Shown: positions 8,866 through 17,437 of the stretch, one piece after another
Layout: each line of letters starts with the position of its first letter
Position numbering within the stretch: the first letter of the stretch is position 1
Source: Pseudomonas sp. GM79
GTDB taxonomy: Bacteria > Pseudomonadota > Gammaproteobacteria > Pseudomonadales > Pseudomonadaceae
DNA: 64,000 nucleotides
Reading direction: 5' to 3'
Assembly (NCBI RefSeq): GCF_000282495.1
Contig: NZ_AKJE01000076.1
Location: 62,001-126,000 of the forward strand
Notes under the pieces: model-generated
Databases searched by the model: none
The model's input: only the letters and a program-made list of their open reading frames with translations
What the model was told of the DNA's origin: nothing
Program-made: the position numbers and the translations under genes

Positions 8866-9741
8866 TTACGGCTTCGACTGTGGCTGAACCGCGGCCGGAT
8901 CCAGCTGCTGGTAAGGTTGCAGAACGGTTTCGCGTTGCTCGCCCAATACCCAGGCGAAACCCGAATACATCACCACCAGGCAGACCACGGTGAACAGCAC
9001 CACCATCCACGCCGGCACGATGCGCACCAGGCTGCGACGCTGATCGTTCAAGCCCTCCCAATGCGGCGACAGCTCACGCGGCACGTCGCCGCGCAGTTGA
9101 CGAATCTGCCGATACAAAGCATCGCGGATGCCTTCGAGTTCGAGCATGCCGCGGGCTTGCACTCGGTACTTGCCTTCGAAACCGAGGGACAGGCACAGGT
9201 ACATCAGCTCCAGCATCGGCAGGTGCTTGACCGGGTTTTTCGACAGGCGATCCAGCAGCTGGAAGAACTTCTCGCCACCGAAGGTTTCGTTGTGGAAGCT
9301 GCTGAGCAGGCTCATCTGCGACCACTCGCTTTCGTTGCCCCACGGCGTGGTGACGACGGCTTCGTCGACCACGGTGCAGAGCACGTAACGGGCGGCCATC
9401 ACCTGGCTGCTTTCAGCGCCGTTATGCAGCGCACGCACTTCAAACAGTTTGAGCCCTGCGGTCAGTCGCTCGTTGAGCGTGTACAGGTCTTCGCGGGTGT
9501 CGCTGTGCTTGAGCCGCACCACTTCCGACAGCAGCTCGGACGCCGCGGCCACCAGCGAGTTGAGGCTGATGTTGAACGCTTCGGCCGGGCGCAGGCGCGC
9601 GGCGTAGATCATCCGTTCTTCCAGCTGTTCGAAACGCGGCGGCGCAGCGAAGTCAGTCAGCGGACTCGACGCCGGGCCGTGGCCCTGGCGGTCGAGCAGG
9701 ACGGTTTTGTCGTCCTGGTTGTATTCCATGTCCTTGATCAT
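8866..9741 (-). CDS. tssL: TssL (DotU) inner-membrane protein of locus A
   Basis: 291 residues. TssL is a C-tail-anchored partner of TssM. The cytoplasmic DotU domain contains the conserved DEAVVTTPWG and FHNETFGGEKFF blocks, followed by one C-terminal membrane segment (WMVVLFTVVCLVVMYSGFAW). Unlike the TssL of locus B it has no OmpA-like peptidoglycan-binding domain, so this system must anchor to the wall some other way. The ATG at 9741 is preferred because the AGGA inside the tssK stop region lies about 11 bases upstream; an alternative ATG is at 9729. The gap to the tssK stop is 5 bases. Confidence 0.95.
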   Translation of the reverse strand: MIKDMEYNQDDKTVLLDRQGHGPASSPLTDFAAPPRFEQLEERMIYAARLRPAEAFNISLNSLVAAASELLSEVVRLKHSDTREDLYTLNERLTAGLKLFEVRALHNGAESSQVMAARYVLCTVVDEAVVTTPWGNESEWSQMSLLSSFHNETFGGEKFFQLLDRLSKNPVKHLPMLELMYLCLSLGFEGKYRVQARGMLELEGIRDALYRQIRQLRGDVPRELSPHWEGLNDQRRSLVRIVPAWMVVLFTVVCLVVMYSGFAWVLGEQRETVLQPYQQLDPAAVQPQSKP

Positions 9742-9746
9742 GTCGG

Positions 9747-11078
9747 TCAGTTCCTGATGGCCCAGAATTTCAGTTCAAGCTCGGCGAATTCGCCGGACAC
9801 GTGAAACGCGAAGCCGCCGGAGCGCTCGAGTTGCGCCAGGTCTTCGGAACTGAGTTCGAGGATGAAATAGGTTTTGTTGGAGTGGAACGCGATCTGCCGC
9901 GGGGCCACCGGCAACGGTTTGACCTTGATGCCCGGCAGGTGCAGGTTGACCAGTTGGCGAATGCGCTCCACGGGGCCGACCTTGAGATGCGCCGGCAAGC
10001 GATGACGCAGTTCTTCGGAGTCGCAGTTGGCACTGGCCGCGAGCACGAACGAGGCCGAGCCCAGCAGTTTGTGGTCGTGCAAGGGCGACACGATGATCCC
10101 GTACTGACGCGCTTGCAGCACCAGTTCGATGGCGTGCTGTTCGAGCACCATCGACAGCACCTGACGAATCGCTTCCATCAGTTTGCGGAAACTCGCGCCC
10201 TGGTCGCTGTGCTGGTAACGGCTGTCCAGACGCGGGCGTTTGCTCTCGCTGGAAAACGTCGCCAGATCGCCGAGCATGGTCAGCAGCGTGCGGTACAACT
10301 CTTCCGGGTGCACCTGTTCCAGGCCGAGGTAATGGCGCAGCAGCATTTCGGTGCGGTTGATCAGTTGCAACATCATGAAGTCGCCGATTTCTGCGCCACC
10401 GACCTTGCCGTTAGAGCTGATCCGCTCGGCAATCGTGTCGCCCCGGTGGCCGAGCATGCTGATGACTTCTTTGAGGCACGACAGCAGGTAGCTGGACGAG
10501 TGCGCCTGAATGTAGGTCGGCACGAAGTCGGGGTCGAGGCTGATCACGCCGTCGGGCGTGGTGTCGAGCACTTCGCAGATTTTCAGCTTCACGTAGGCCT
10601 GGTCGCTCTGCTGCTCGCCGAGCAACAGTTTGAAGTCCGGACGACCGCAGCTGACCTGGCTGGCGGAGTCGTCGCCGGCATTGGAGTCGGCGACTTCCGC
10701 GTCGTACGCGGTATAGCGCGCCAGCACGTCGGACTGCTCCGGGCGGCGAGACTCGATGTGGTTACCGGTGACCAGCGGCAGCGCCAGGTAGATCGGCGTG
10801 TTGCCAGTGTTCGGCGGCACGTCCAGGGCCAACGGCTCGGTGTTGCCGCCGAGTTCGAACAGGCTGCCGTCCGGCAGAATCCCCGAGGCCTGGCTGATCA
10901 CCAGTTTGCCCATGTTGAGGAACTGCAAGTCGATTTCCAGGTTCAGGAAGCCCCAGATGTAGCTGCCCAACAACTGGGTACGGGTCTTCATCTGGTGGTC
11001 GTAGTAACGATCGTTGTGCTGGAAGTGCTGCGGACGCAGCAGCATGCCTTCCTGCCAAATGACTTTATGGGCATTCAT
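9747..11078 (-). CDS. tssK: TssK baseplate protein of locus A
   Basis: 443 residues, matching the family. TssK is the trimeric baseplate adaptor linking TssFGE to the TssJLM membrane complex. Conserved N-terminal VIWQEGMLLRPQHFQ (residues 5-19) and C-terminal FHVSGEFAELELKFWAIRN mark the family. Two bases separate its ATG from the tssJ stop. The TssK of locus B at 48049 shares both terminal signatures. Confidence 0.96.
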   Translation of the reverse strand: MNAHKVIWQEGMLLRPQHFQHNDRYYDHQMKTRTQLLGSYIWGFLNLEIDLQFLNMGKLVISQASGILPDGSLFELGGNTEPLALDVPPNTGNTPIYLALPLVTGNHIESRRPEQSDVLARYTAYDAEVADSNAGDDSASQVSCGRPDFKLLLGEQQSDQAYVKLKICEVLDTTPDGVISLDPDFVPTYIQAHSSSYLLSCLKEVISMLGHRGDTIAERISSNGKVGGAEIGDFMMLQLINRTEMLLRHYLGLEQVHPEELYRTLLTMLGDLATFSSESKRPRLDSRYQHSDQGASFRKLMEAIRQVLSMVLEQHAIELVLQARQYGIIVSPLHDHKLLGSASFVLAASANCDSEELRHRLPAHLKVGPVERIRQLVNLHLPGIKVKPLPVAPRQIAFHSNKTYFILELSSEDLAQLERSGGFAFHVSGEFAELELKFWAIRN

Positions 11079-11080
11079 GA

Positions 11081-11581
11081 TCAGTCATCCGCCTTGGCGA
11101 GCGTTTCATGGGAATTGCGGATGCCGGCCTGATCGAGGGTCAGGTCAGCCACGGTGACTTCCAGCGGAGTGATTTGCACGGTGTAGCGCCACTTGGTTTC
11201 CGGCAGGTCGCGGTAGGCCGCGAGCACGCCGACATAACGGCTGCCTTCCTCCACGCTGAGTTTGAGCTCGACGGTTTCACCCGGACGCAGCTCGAGTTCT
11301 TCGCTGGCCACCAGGTCCGGGACCAGGGATTCCTTGGCGCGTTCGTACAGGCTGAAGAAGTCGGCGTTCTCGAACGTCACCGGGTGCTTGAGCTCGAACA
11401 GACGCACGACAATCGGCGACGGACGCCCGTTGAGGTCCGGGTTCAGCTGATCGCTGCCGGTGAGCTTCAGGTTGACTTTGGTCACTTTGGAATACGGCGA
11501 CAACGACGAGCATCCGGCCAACAGCACAAGGGCAACAAGCGCCGTCAGCGTCTTGAAAAAAGCGGTCGAGCAGCGAGACAT
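11081..11581 (-). CDS. tssJ: TssJ outer-membrane lipoprotein of locus A
   Basis: About 166 residues. A lipoprotein signal peptide ends in the lipobox LLAGC. The rest is the beta-sandwich that binds the TssM periplasmic domain (VVRLFELK and LRPGETVELKLS are family-typical). Three in-frame ATGs lie at 11590, 11587 and 11581. The last is preferred because the AAGGA overlapping the fha stop is 8 bases upstream of it, but the first would give an ATGA overlap with fha. It sits in the fha-tssJ-tssK order shared with P. aeruginosa HSI-II, where it is called lip2. Confidence 0.93.
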   Translation of the reverse strand: MSRCSTAFFKTLTALVALVLLAGCSSLSPYSKVTKVNLKLTGSDQLNPDLNGRPSPIVVRLFELKHPVTFENADFFSLYERAKESLVPDLVASEELELRPGETVELKLSVEEGSRYVGVLAAYRDLPETKWRYTVQITPLEVTVADLTLDQAGIRNSHETLAKADD

Positions 11582-11586
11582 GCGCA

Positions 11587-12783
11587 TCATCCTTGGTGGT
11601 CGGTGTGTAGGGTGGAAATCAGGCGGATCTGTTCTTCGTAGGCCTGGGCGAAGTCGCGGGCCAGCAGGCGCTCGCTCCAGTCATCGTCCAGACGCAGAGC
11701 CTGGTGATAACGCCCGTAGGCTCTCCAGCGACTGCCGGAGGTGGCGAGCAACGGCTTGCTGTCGCGCTCGAAACGCAGGGTCAGCTGTTGCGGCGAGAAG
11801 TGTTCCAGGGTGCCGCGAACGGCGGCGCGACTGGCGGTCAGCAACGCGACCTGATGCGCCTGCAAATCGCGGAACGCACGGGAGATCGCTTGCTCGGCCG
11901 GCAACTGGCCCGGCTTGTTGCCCTGCAACAAAATGCCCAGCGCTTCACCGGCATCGACGGCAAATTTCAGTGGATTCTTGTGGGTGCCTTGCACGGTGGT
12001 CTGGGCCAGGCGCAGTTCGTTTTTCAGCTCGCTGCGGGTGCGCAGGCTCTGCTGCAAACCGCCGACGCTTTGCTTGAGCAAGCGCGCGGCGTTCAGTGCC
12101 AGGGCTTCGCGGGCGTCGTGGTCGAGGCCTTTGAGGTCCACGCCCAATGCAGCACCGAAGTGTTCCCAGAAGCCTTCGCTCTGACGCTCGACCGCTTTCG
12201 GCGGCGGCGCTGGCGCAGGTTCTGCCGGGGCGGCGATCAGCTCCGGGACCATCAGGCTTTCCATGTCGATGCGCGCGTAGTCGGCACGCTGACGGGTGTC
12301 TTCGATGGTGGTGCTCGGGGAAATCAGTTCGTCGATTTCCGAGTACACACGCTCTTGCTGGTCGAGGGCATTCAGCGGGTCGAGGTCGAGGAAAGCATCG
12401 TCCGGAATGATGCTGCCTGCAGCCTGCGGACGGCCAACTTCAACGTCGAACGTCGCCGGGTCGCGCACCAGTCGCGCGCGGATCTCGAAGTCACCCAGCA
12501 CGTACACGCTGCCGTGCTCGATGCGCATTGGCTCGCCTTTGCGCAGACGCGCGCCGCTTTCGCTGTCCTGGATGCCGTTGCTGCTGGTATCGGTCAGGAA
12601 AAACGTGCCTTCGCGGTAGCTGATCAACGCGTGGTGGTTGGACAGGTGACGCTTGCGGTCGGGGATGATCCAGTCGCAATCCTCGCCCCGGCCGATCACG
12701 CCACCGGCCTGCTTGAAGGTCTTCTGGCACAAATCCGTGGGCACGAACTGCTTGGTGTTCAGCATTTCGAAAACCAGTTCCAT
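11587..12783 (-). CDS. fha2: FHA-domain protein of locus A (Fha2/TagH-like)
   Basis: About 398 residues. The N-terminal forkhead-associated domain (about 1-100) has the phosphothreonine-binding signature GRGEDCDWIIPD...LSNHHALI...TDTSSNG. A variable linker follows, then a conserved C-terminal T6SS FHA domain (about 190-390) with NPLKF and LLARDFAQAYEEQ motifs. It probably couples phosphorylation by the Stk1-like kinase to assembly. The ATG at 12783 has an AAGGAG 7 bases upstream and keeps the usual short start before the FHA fold. It ends in an overlap with tssJ. It is shorter than the Fha of locus B (468 residues). Confidence 0.93.
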   Translation of the reverse strand: MELVFEMLNTKQFVPTDLCQKTFKQAGGVIGRGEDCDWIIPDRKRHLSNHHALISYREGTFFLTDTSSNGIQDSESGARLRKGEPMRIEHGSVYVLGDFEIRARLVRDPATFDVEVGRPQAAGSIIPDDAFLDLDPLNALDQQERVYSEIDELISPSTTIEDTRQRADYARIDMESLMVPELIAAPAEPAPAPPPKAVERQSEGFWEHFGAALGVDLKGLDHDAREALALNAARLLKQSVGGLQQSLRTRSELKNELRLAQTTVQGTHKNPLKFAVDAGEALGILLQGNKPGQLPAEQAISRAFRDLQAHQVALLTASRAAVRGTLEHFSPQQLTLRFERDSKPLLATSGSRWRAYGRYHQALRLDDDWSERLLARDFAQAYEEQIRLISTLHTDHQG

Positions 12784-12800
12784 GGTGATACTCCTTGCGG

Positions 12801-12941
12801 TCACTTGCCGCGATTGACCGCCTGCGGATCACCCAATGGGCGATAGGTGTTGTCGTTGTATTTGTAATTGCCGCTACAGCCGCCGAGGCCGCATAGAACG
12901 ACGAGGGTCAGCAGGACGGCTTGCCAGTGACGAACAGGCAT
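12801..12941 (-). CDS. Small T6SS-associated lipoprotein (46 residues)
   Basis: An ATG at 12941 opens a 46-codon frame ending in TGA at 12801-12803, 17 bases before the fha start. The product has two basic N-terminal residues, a hydrophobic core (AVLLTLVVLCGL), a lipobox LGGC with Cys22 and only about 24 mature residues ending in AVNRGK. A GGAG lies about 9 bases upstream. P. aeruginosa HSI-II has a very small gene in the same place between sfa2 and fha2 (orfX in my recollection), so this is probably a real conserved gene. The function is unknown; an outer- or inner-membrane-tethered peptide accessory to TssJ is conceivable. Confidence 0.75.
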   Translation of the reverse strand: MPVRHWQAVLLTLVVLCGLGGCSGNYKYNDNTYRPLGDPQAVNRGK

Positions 12942-12972
12942 CAGAGGGTCTCCAGGGGTAGACAAAGCACAA

Positions 12973-12997
12973 AGCGCCGACCCGTTTGGGCGGCGCT
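12973..12997 (-). terminator. Possible Rho-independent terminator after sfa
   Basis: Arms AGCGCCG (12973-12979) and CGGCGCT (12991-12997) pair perfectly, with an extra CCC/GGG stack inside and a 4-base loop. Read on the minus strand the stem is followed by TTTGTGCTTTG, a weak U-rich tract. It lies downstream of sfa and upstream of the small lipoprotein. It could terminate or attenuate the tssA-to-sfa transcript, or only be a stabilising hairpin. Confidence 0.45.
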
Positions 12998-13054
12998 ATC
13001 AGAAGCGAATGAGGTGAGGCCGAGCGCTCTGGCCTGAGGCCTTGAAGCCGGCCT

Positions 13055-13188
13055 CTGTGGCGAGGGAGCTTGCTCCCGCTCGGCTGCGCAGCAGTCGTAA
13101 ATCAGCAGATGCGGTCTGACTGAAGCACCGCGGCGCATGGTTTTGGGGCTGCTTCGCAACCCAGCGGGAGCAAGCTCCCTCGCCACAG
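13055..13188. repeat. REP doublet (REPIN)
   Basis: Two REP-like arms face each other: CTGTGGCGAGGGAGCTTGCT at 13055-13074 (arm continues to 13080) and its exact reverse complement at 13163-13188. Each arm itself folds on GGGAGCTTGCTCCC. This is the familiar Pseudomonas fluorescens-group REP family and is extragenic as expected. It differs in sequence from the two REP doublets in locus B. Confidence 0.85.
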
Positions 13189-13247
13189 GGAATTCACTGG
13201 CCACCGTTGGCATTCCAACCAAGGTGATCGGGTGGCAGAAATCGAGA

Positions 13248-14765
13248 TCAGCCATCGAAATCACCCAAACTGATATTCAGGCGCCCGAGGCGATAAAGCA
13301 GCGTGCGGCGCGGCAGCCCGAGTTCGCGGGCGGCGAGGGTCTGGTTGCCGTCGTTTTTGCGCAGGCAGTCGAGCAGCAAACTGCGTTCGACCTGCTCCAG
13401 GCGTTCGCGCAGGTTCAGGCTGTTGTCTTCCGGCATGGCTTCCATGCGCAGGGAGAAATGCTCGGCCAGCAACTCGCCGCCTTCGCACAACAGCACCGCG
13501 CGTTCGACCAAACCTTTGAGTTCGCGAACGTTGCCGGGGAAGGCATAACCGGACAGGTGATCCAGCGCCGCGTCGGACCAACGCACCGCATCGCGTTGCA
13601 GAAACGCGCAAGCCTTGTCGGCGAAGTGCCGGGCCAGGTCGAGGATGTCGCCTTCGCGCTGACGCAGGGCCGGCAGCTCGATCGGGAATTGCGCGAGGCG
13701 GTAGTACAAGTCCTCGCGGAATTTTCCTTCGCTGACCAGCACCGCCAAATCCCGGTGAGTCGCGGCGATGATGCGCACGTCGATCTTGTGGGTGTCGTTG
13801 GAACCCAACGGGCGGATCTCGCCTTCCTGCAACACGCGCAACAGCTTGGCTTGCAGGGACAACGGCATGTCGCCGATTTCATCGAGCAACAAGGTGCCGC
13901 CATTGGCCGCGTCGAACAGCCCGGCACGGTCGCGGTCGGCGCCGGTGAAGGCGCCTTTGCGGTAGCCGAACAGTTCACTTTCCAGCAGGTTCTCGGGGAA
14001 CGCCGCGCAGTTCTGCACGATGAATGCCTGGGAGCGTCGCGGACCGCAGTCGTGAATCGCCCGGGCGACCACTTCCTTGCCGGTGCCGGTTTCGCCGCGC
14101 AGCAGCACGGTGTACGGGCTGTGCAAAACTTTGCTGATCAGCGAATAGGTCTGGCGCATCGCCGCGCTCTTGCCGATCAAGCCATAACCGCTGACGCTCG
14201 GGACGCTGACCGATGCCGGTCGTGTATCGCCGGCCGGCCGACGCAAACGTTGCAGCAAGTGCAATTGGCCGAGCACGAACGAACCCAGTTGACCGAGGGA
14301 ATCAGCAAAGCCTTGCAGGTCGATCTGCCGGCGACTGGCACACAGCAGCAAACCTTCGACAGCCTTTTGCTGATTGACCAACGGCACACACAACAGTGAC
14401 TGCCAGGGCGTGGCCTGGAGCGGTAGAAAACTGGTTTCGTGCAGGCTGCCGCTCAGCTCGCTGAGGCACACCACGCGGTTCTGGCACAAGGAGAATTGCA
14501 GCAGTTGTTCACCGTTGTAATCCGCCGGCAGGCTCGCCCCTTCCCGAGGTTGCAGAATGCCGTTCAGGCACTCGGCGTTCATCCCCAGGCAGGTATGGGT
14601 CGCGTCCAGCAGGTACAGTTGCGTCAGCTCGCAACCGCTGAGCTCGGCCAAACCGCGCACGAAGTCACCCAGCAGCGCAGCACCGTCCGCCGCGCGCGAC
14701 AGGCTGGCGAATTGCGCCAGCAAGGCTTCGGCATAGACCAGCGGTTGCGGCACTTGAGTGAACAT
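13248..14765 (-). CDS. sfa2: Sigma-54-dependent transcriptional activator of the T6SS (Sfa-like)
   Basis: About 505 residues. An N-terminal GAF-like sensor region (about 1-180) precedes a central AAA+ sigma-54 interaction domain with Walker A GETGTGKE, the diagnostic GAFTGA loop and Walker B GGTLLLDEIGD. A C-terminal Fis-type helix-turn-helix follows (NQTLAARELGLPRRTLLYRL). It should activate RpoN-dependent promoters; in P. aeruginosa and Vibrio the equivalent Sfa2/VasH is linked to T6SS genes including hcp. The ATG at 14765 has GAGGTG 6 bases upstream; a GTG lies at 14774. It starts 10 bases after the clpV stop. No clear -24/-12 promoter was found in the window. Confidence 0.94.
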   Translation of the reverse strand: MFTQVPQPLVYAEALLAQFASLSRAADGAALLGDFVRGLAELSGCELTQLYLLDATHTCLGMNAECLNGILQPREGASLPADYNGEQLLQFSLCQNRVVCLSELSGSLHETSFLPLQATPWQSLLCVPLVNQQKAVEGLLLCASRRQIDLQGFADSLGQLGSFVLGQLHLLQRLRRPAGDTRPASVSVPSVSGYGLIGKSAAMRQTYSLISKVLHSPYTVLLRGETGTGKEVVARAIHDCGPRRSQAFIVQNCAAFPENLLESELFGYRKGAFTGADRDRAGLFDAANGGTLLLDEIGDMPLSLQAKLLRVLQEGEIRPLGSNDTHKIDVRIIAATHRDLAVLVSEGKFREDLYYRLAQFPIELPALRQREGDILDLARHFADKACAFLQRDAVRWSDAALDHLSGYAFPGNVRELKGLVERAVLLCEGGELLAEHFSLRMEAMPEDNSLNLRERLEQVERSLLLDCLRKNDGNQTLAARELGLPRRTLLYRLGRLNISLGDFDG

Positions 14766-14775
14766 CACACCCACC

Positions 14776-17424
14776 TCAGGCGAACTCGCACATCACGCTG
14801 GCGTCACCGTCGAGCGTCGCATGCACACGCTTGAGGCTTTCACCGGTGGCCATTGCGTCGAGCAAACGGTCAGCCACCAGCGGCAGCACGTGCAGGTCGA
14901 GTAAATGGTCGATCAGGCGTGCGCCGCTGTCGCTTTGGGTGCAGCGTTCGGCCAGGTGATCGACGAGGTCCTGGGAGTAGCTGAAATCCAGCTGACGACG
15001 GTTCAGGCGATCGCCCAAACGGCCGAGTTTGATTTCGATCAGCTCGCGCAGCACCGGGCCACCGACCGGGTAGTAAGGCACCACGCGCATGCGCGCCAGC
15101 AACGCCGGTTTGAAGTGCTTGCTGAGCACCGGGCGAATGGTTTCTTCGAGGACTTCGGCAGTCGGCCGCGCACCGTTTTCGCAGAGTTCGCTGATGCGGT
15201 CGCTGCCCAGGTTCGAGGTCATCAGGATCAGCGTGTTGCGGAAGTCGATCTCGCGCCCTTCCCCATCGTTGGCCACGCCTTTGTCGAAGATTTGGTAGAA
15301 CAGGTTGAGCACGTCCGGGTCGGCTTTCTCGACTTCATCGAGCAATACCACCGAGTACGGTTTCTGCCGCACGGCTTCGGTGAGCATGCCGCCCTCGCCG
15401 TAACCGACGTAGCCCGGTGGCGCACCGATCAGACGCGAGACGGTGTGCTTCTCCTGGAACTCGGACATGTTGATGGTGGTGATGAAGCGGTCGCCGCCGT
15501 ACAGCAAATCGGCGAGGGCCAGCGCGGTTTCGGTCTTGCCGACGCCGCTCGGGCCGACCAGCAGAAACACGCCGACCGGTGCATCAGGCTTGTTGAGGCC
15601 AGCGGCAGTGGCGCGCATCGAACGGTCGAGGGCGTGAACCGCTTGCTCCTGACCACGAATACGTGTGCGCAGGTCGGTGGCGAAACTCGCGACCTTGGCG
15701 TTGTGCTCACGGGCCAGTTGCGCCAATGGCACGCCGGTCCAGGCGCTGATCACTTCAGCCACCAGACGCGGGCAGACTTCGAAGCTCACCAGACGCTCCT
15801 TGACCTGGGCATCGGTCAGGGCGCGGTGAGTTTCGTTCAGCGCAGTTTCCAGGGACGCGACGCTTTGTGCTTCGTCTATTGGCAGGGTTTCAATCACGGT
15901 GCCTTCAGCGTCTTCTTCAACCGTGATGGTCGGTTCGACGGCAGCGGCTTCACGGGCCTTGGCCAGTTGCTGACGCAGGTCCAGCAGGCGCTCGGCCAGT
16001 GCTTTTTGTTCGGTCCAGAGGGTTTCCAGAGCGACCCTTTCTTCTTCGGCGTCGGCCAGGCGATCTTCCAGAGCGTCCAGCGCTTCGTGATCGATCAGCA
16101 AACCGGCTTCGGCGTCACGACGCAGAGCCTGACGCTGACGGCCACCTTCGGCCAGCTCACCACGCAAGCGCTCCAGGCTTTCCGGGGCGGCGGCGAGGCT
16201 GATGCGCACGCGGGCGCACGCGGTGTCGAGCACGTCGACGGCTTTGTCTGGTAACTGACGGCCAGCGAGATAGCGAGCAGACAGTTCAGCCGCTGCAACC
16301 ACCGCGTCATCACGCAGATAAATGCCGTGGCTCTTTTCATAAACCTGAGCCAGGCCACGCAGGATGGTCACCGCTTCGCTGACAGTCGGTTCGTGCAGTT
16401 GCACCGGTTGGAAACGACGGGCCAGAGCCGGGTCTTTTTCGAAGTACTTCTTGTACTCCGCCCACGTAGTGGCGGCGATGGTGCGCAACTCGCCACGGGC
16501 CAGGGCCGGTTTCAGCAGGTTGGCCGCGTCGGAGCCGCCGGCATTGCCGCCCGCGCCGATCAGGGTGTGGGCTTCGTCGATGAACAGAATGATTGGTTTT
16601 GGCGAGGCTTTGACTTCGTCGATCACGCCTTTGAGGCGACGTTCGAATTCACCTTTGACGCTGGCGCCGGCCTGCAACAGGCCCATGTCCAGCGACAACA
16701 GTTCGACACCTTTCAATACTTGCGGCACTTCACCAGCCGCAATGCGCGAGGCCAGGCCTTCGACGATCGCGGTTTTACCGACGCCGGCTTCACCAACCAC
16801 GATCGGGTTGTTCTTGCGCCGACGAGCGAGGATGTCGACCATCTGACGGATCGCGCCATCGCGGCACAGTACCGGGTCTAGTTTGCCGTCGCGGGCCTGT
16901 TGGGTCAGGTTGTGGGTGAAGCGCTGCAGCAGCGATTCGCCGGGCACGGCGGGTTTACCGGTGGCCGGTTGTTCTTTCTGCGACAGGGCGAATTCTTTCA
17001 GGCGCTCGATGTTCAGCTTGGCCAGCAACGACTGATAACGGCTACCGGCGTAGCGCATCGGGTTGCGCAACAGGGCGAGGATCAACGCGGCTTGTTCGAC
17101 CTGGCTCTGGCCCAATTCAAGGTTGGCCACCAGCAACGCGTCTTGCAGCCACTGCACCAGCTCCGGGGCGAACACCGGGTTACGCGAGGCGCTGTGCTCG
17201 ACCCGCGATTGCAGCGCGGCGCTCAGTTCGCCGGCATCGACTTCGGCATCTTGCAACGCCCGTGCGAGCAGGCCTTGCGGGCGCTCCAGCAGGCCCAGCA
17301 GCAAGTCTTCGACGAGGATCTTGCTGCCGCCACGGGCGACGCAGCGTTCGGCAGAACTTTCCAGGTCACGACGGGTTTCGGCGTCCAGCGCCTGGATAAG
17401 TTGTTGCAGGTCTACGTTGATCAT
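14776..17424 (-). CDS. clpV: ClpV (TssH) sheath-recycling AAA+ ATPase of locus A
   Basis: 882 residues. ClpV disassembles contracted TssBC sheaths. The N-terminal Clp-N domain (1-160) is followed by AAA1 with Walker A GEAGVGKTA, a coiled middle domain (about 400-530) and AAA2 with Walker A GPSGVGKTE. Arg-finger and sensor regions are normal in appearance. It lies 13 bases downstream of tssG. It is clearly paralogous to the ClpV at 60513-63191 but divergent, consistent with separate T6SS lineages rather than a recent duplication. Confidence 0.96.
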   Translation of the reverse strand: MINVDLQQLIQALDAETRRDLESSAERCVARGGSKILVEDLLLGLLERPQGLLARALQDAEVDAGELSAALQSRVEHSASRNPVFAPELVQWLQDALLVANLELGQSQVEQAALILALLRNPMRYAGSRYQSLLAKLNIERLKEFALSQKEQPATGKPAVPGESLLQRFTHNLTQQARDGKLDPVLCRDGAIRQMVDILARRRKNNPIVVGEAGVGKTAIVEGLASRIAAGEVPQVLKGVELLSLDMGLLQAGASVKGEFERRLKGVIDEVKASPKPIILFIDEAHTLIGAGGNAGGSDAANLLKPALARGELRTIAATTWAEYKKYFEKDPALARRFQPVQLHEPTVSEAVTILRGLAQVYEKSHGIYLRDDAVVAAAELSARYLAGRQLPDKAVDVLDTACARVRISLAAAPESLERLRGELAEGGRQRQALRRDAEAGLLIDHEALDALEDRLADAEEERVALETLWTEQKALAERLLDLRQQLAKAREAAAVEPTITVEEDAEGTVIETLPIDEAQSVASLETALNETHRALTDAQVKERLVSFEVCPRLVAEVISAWTGVPLAQLAREHNAKVASFATDLRTRIRGQEQAVHALDRSMRATAAGLNKPDAPVGVFLLVGPSGVGKTETALALADLLYGGDRFITTINMSEFQEKHTVSRLIGAPPGYVGYGEGGMLTEAVRQKPYSVVLLDEVEKADPDVLNLFYQIFDKGVANDGEGREIDFRNTLILMTSNLGSDRISELCENGARPTAEVLEETIRPVLSKHFKPALLARMRVVPYYPVGGPVLRELIEIKLGRLGDRLNRRQLDFSYSQDLVDHLAERCTQSDSGARLIDHLLDLHVLPLVADRLLDAMATGESLKRVHATLDGDASVMCEFA

Positions 17425-17437
17425 GTGTCATCTGTCC

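Larger units (their letters stand above)
12942..13247. other. Intergenic region between sfa and the small lipoprotein gene
   Basis: 306 bases with no credible gene. It contains a GC-rich hairpin (12973-12997) and a REP doublet (13055-13188), both listed separately. A minus-strand open frame of about 107 codons runs through the REP arms (12941-13264), but it lacks family features and is treated as spurious. The region is a plausible transcript boundary within locus A. Confidence 0.7.

Noticed and set aside
12941..13264. 107-codon minus-strand frame between sfa and the small lipoprotein
   Set aside because: Runs through REP arms and the hairpin, with low-complexity translation and no ribosome-binding site.
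13137..14399. 420-codon plus-strand frame opposite the sigma-54 activator
   Set aside because: Antisense of a clear AAA+ regulator; begins in a REP arm.
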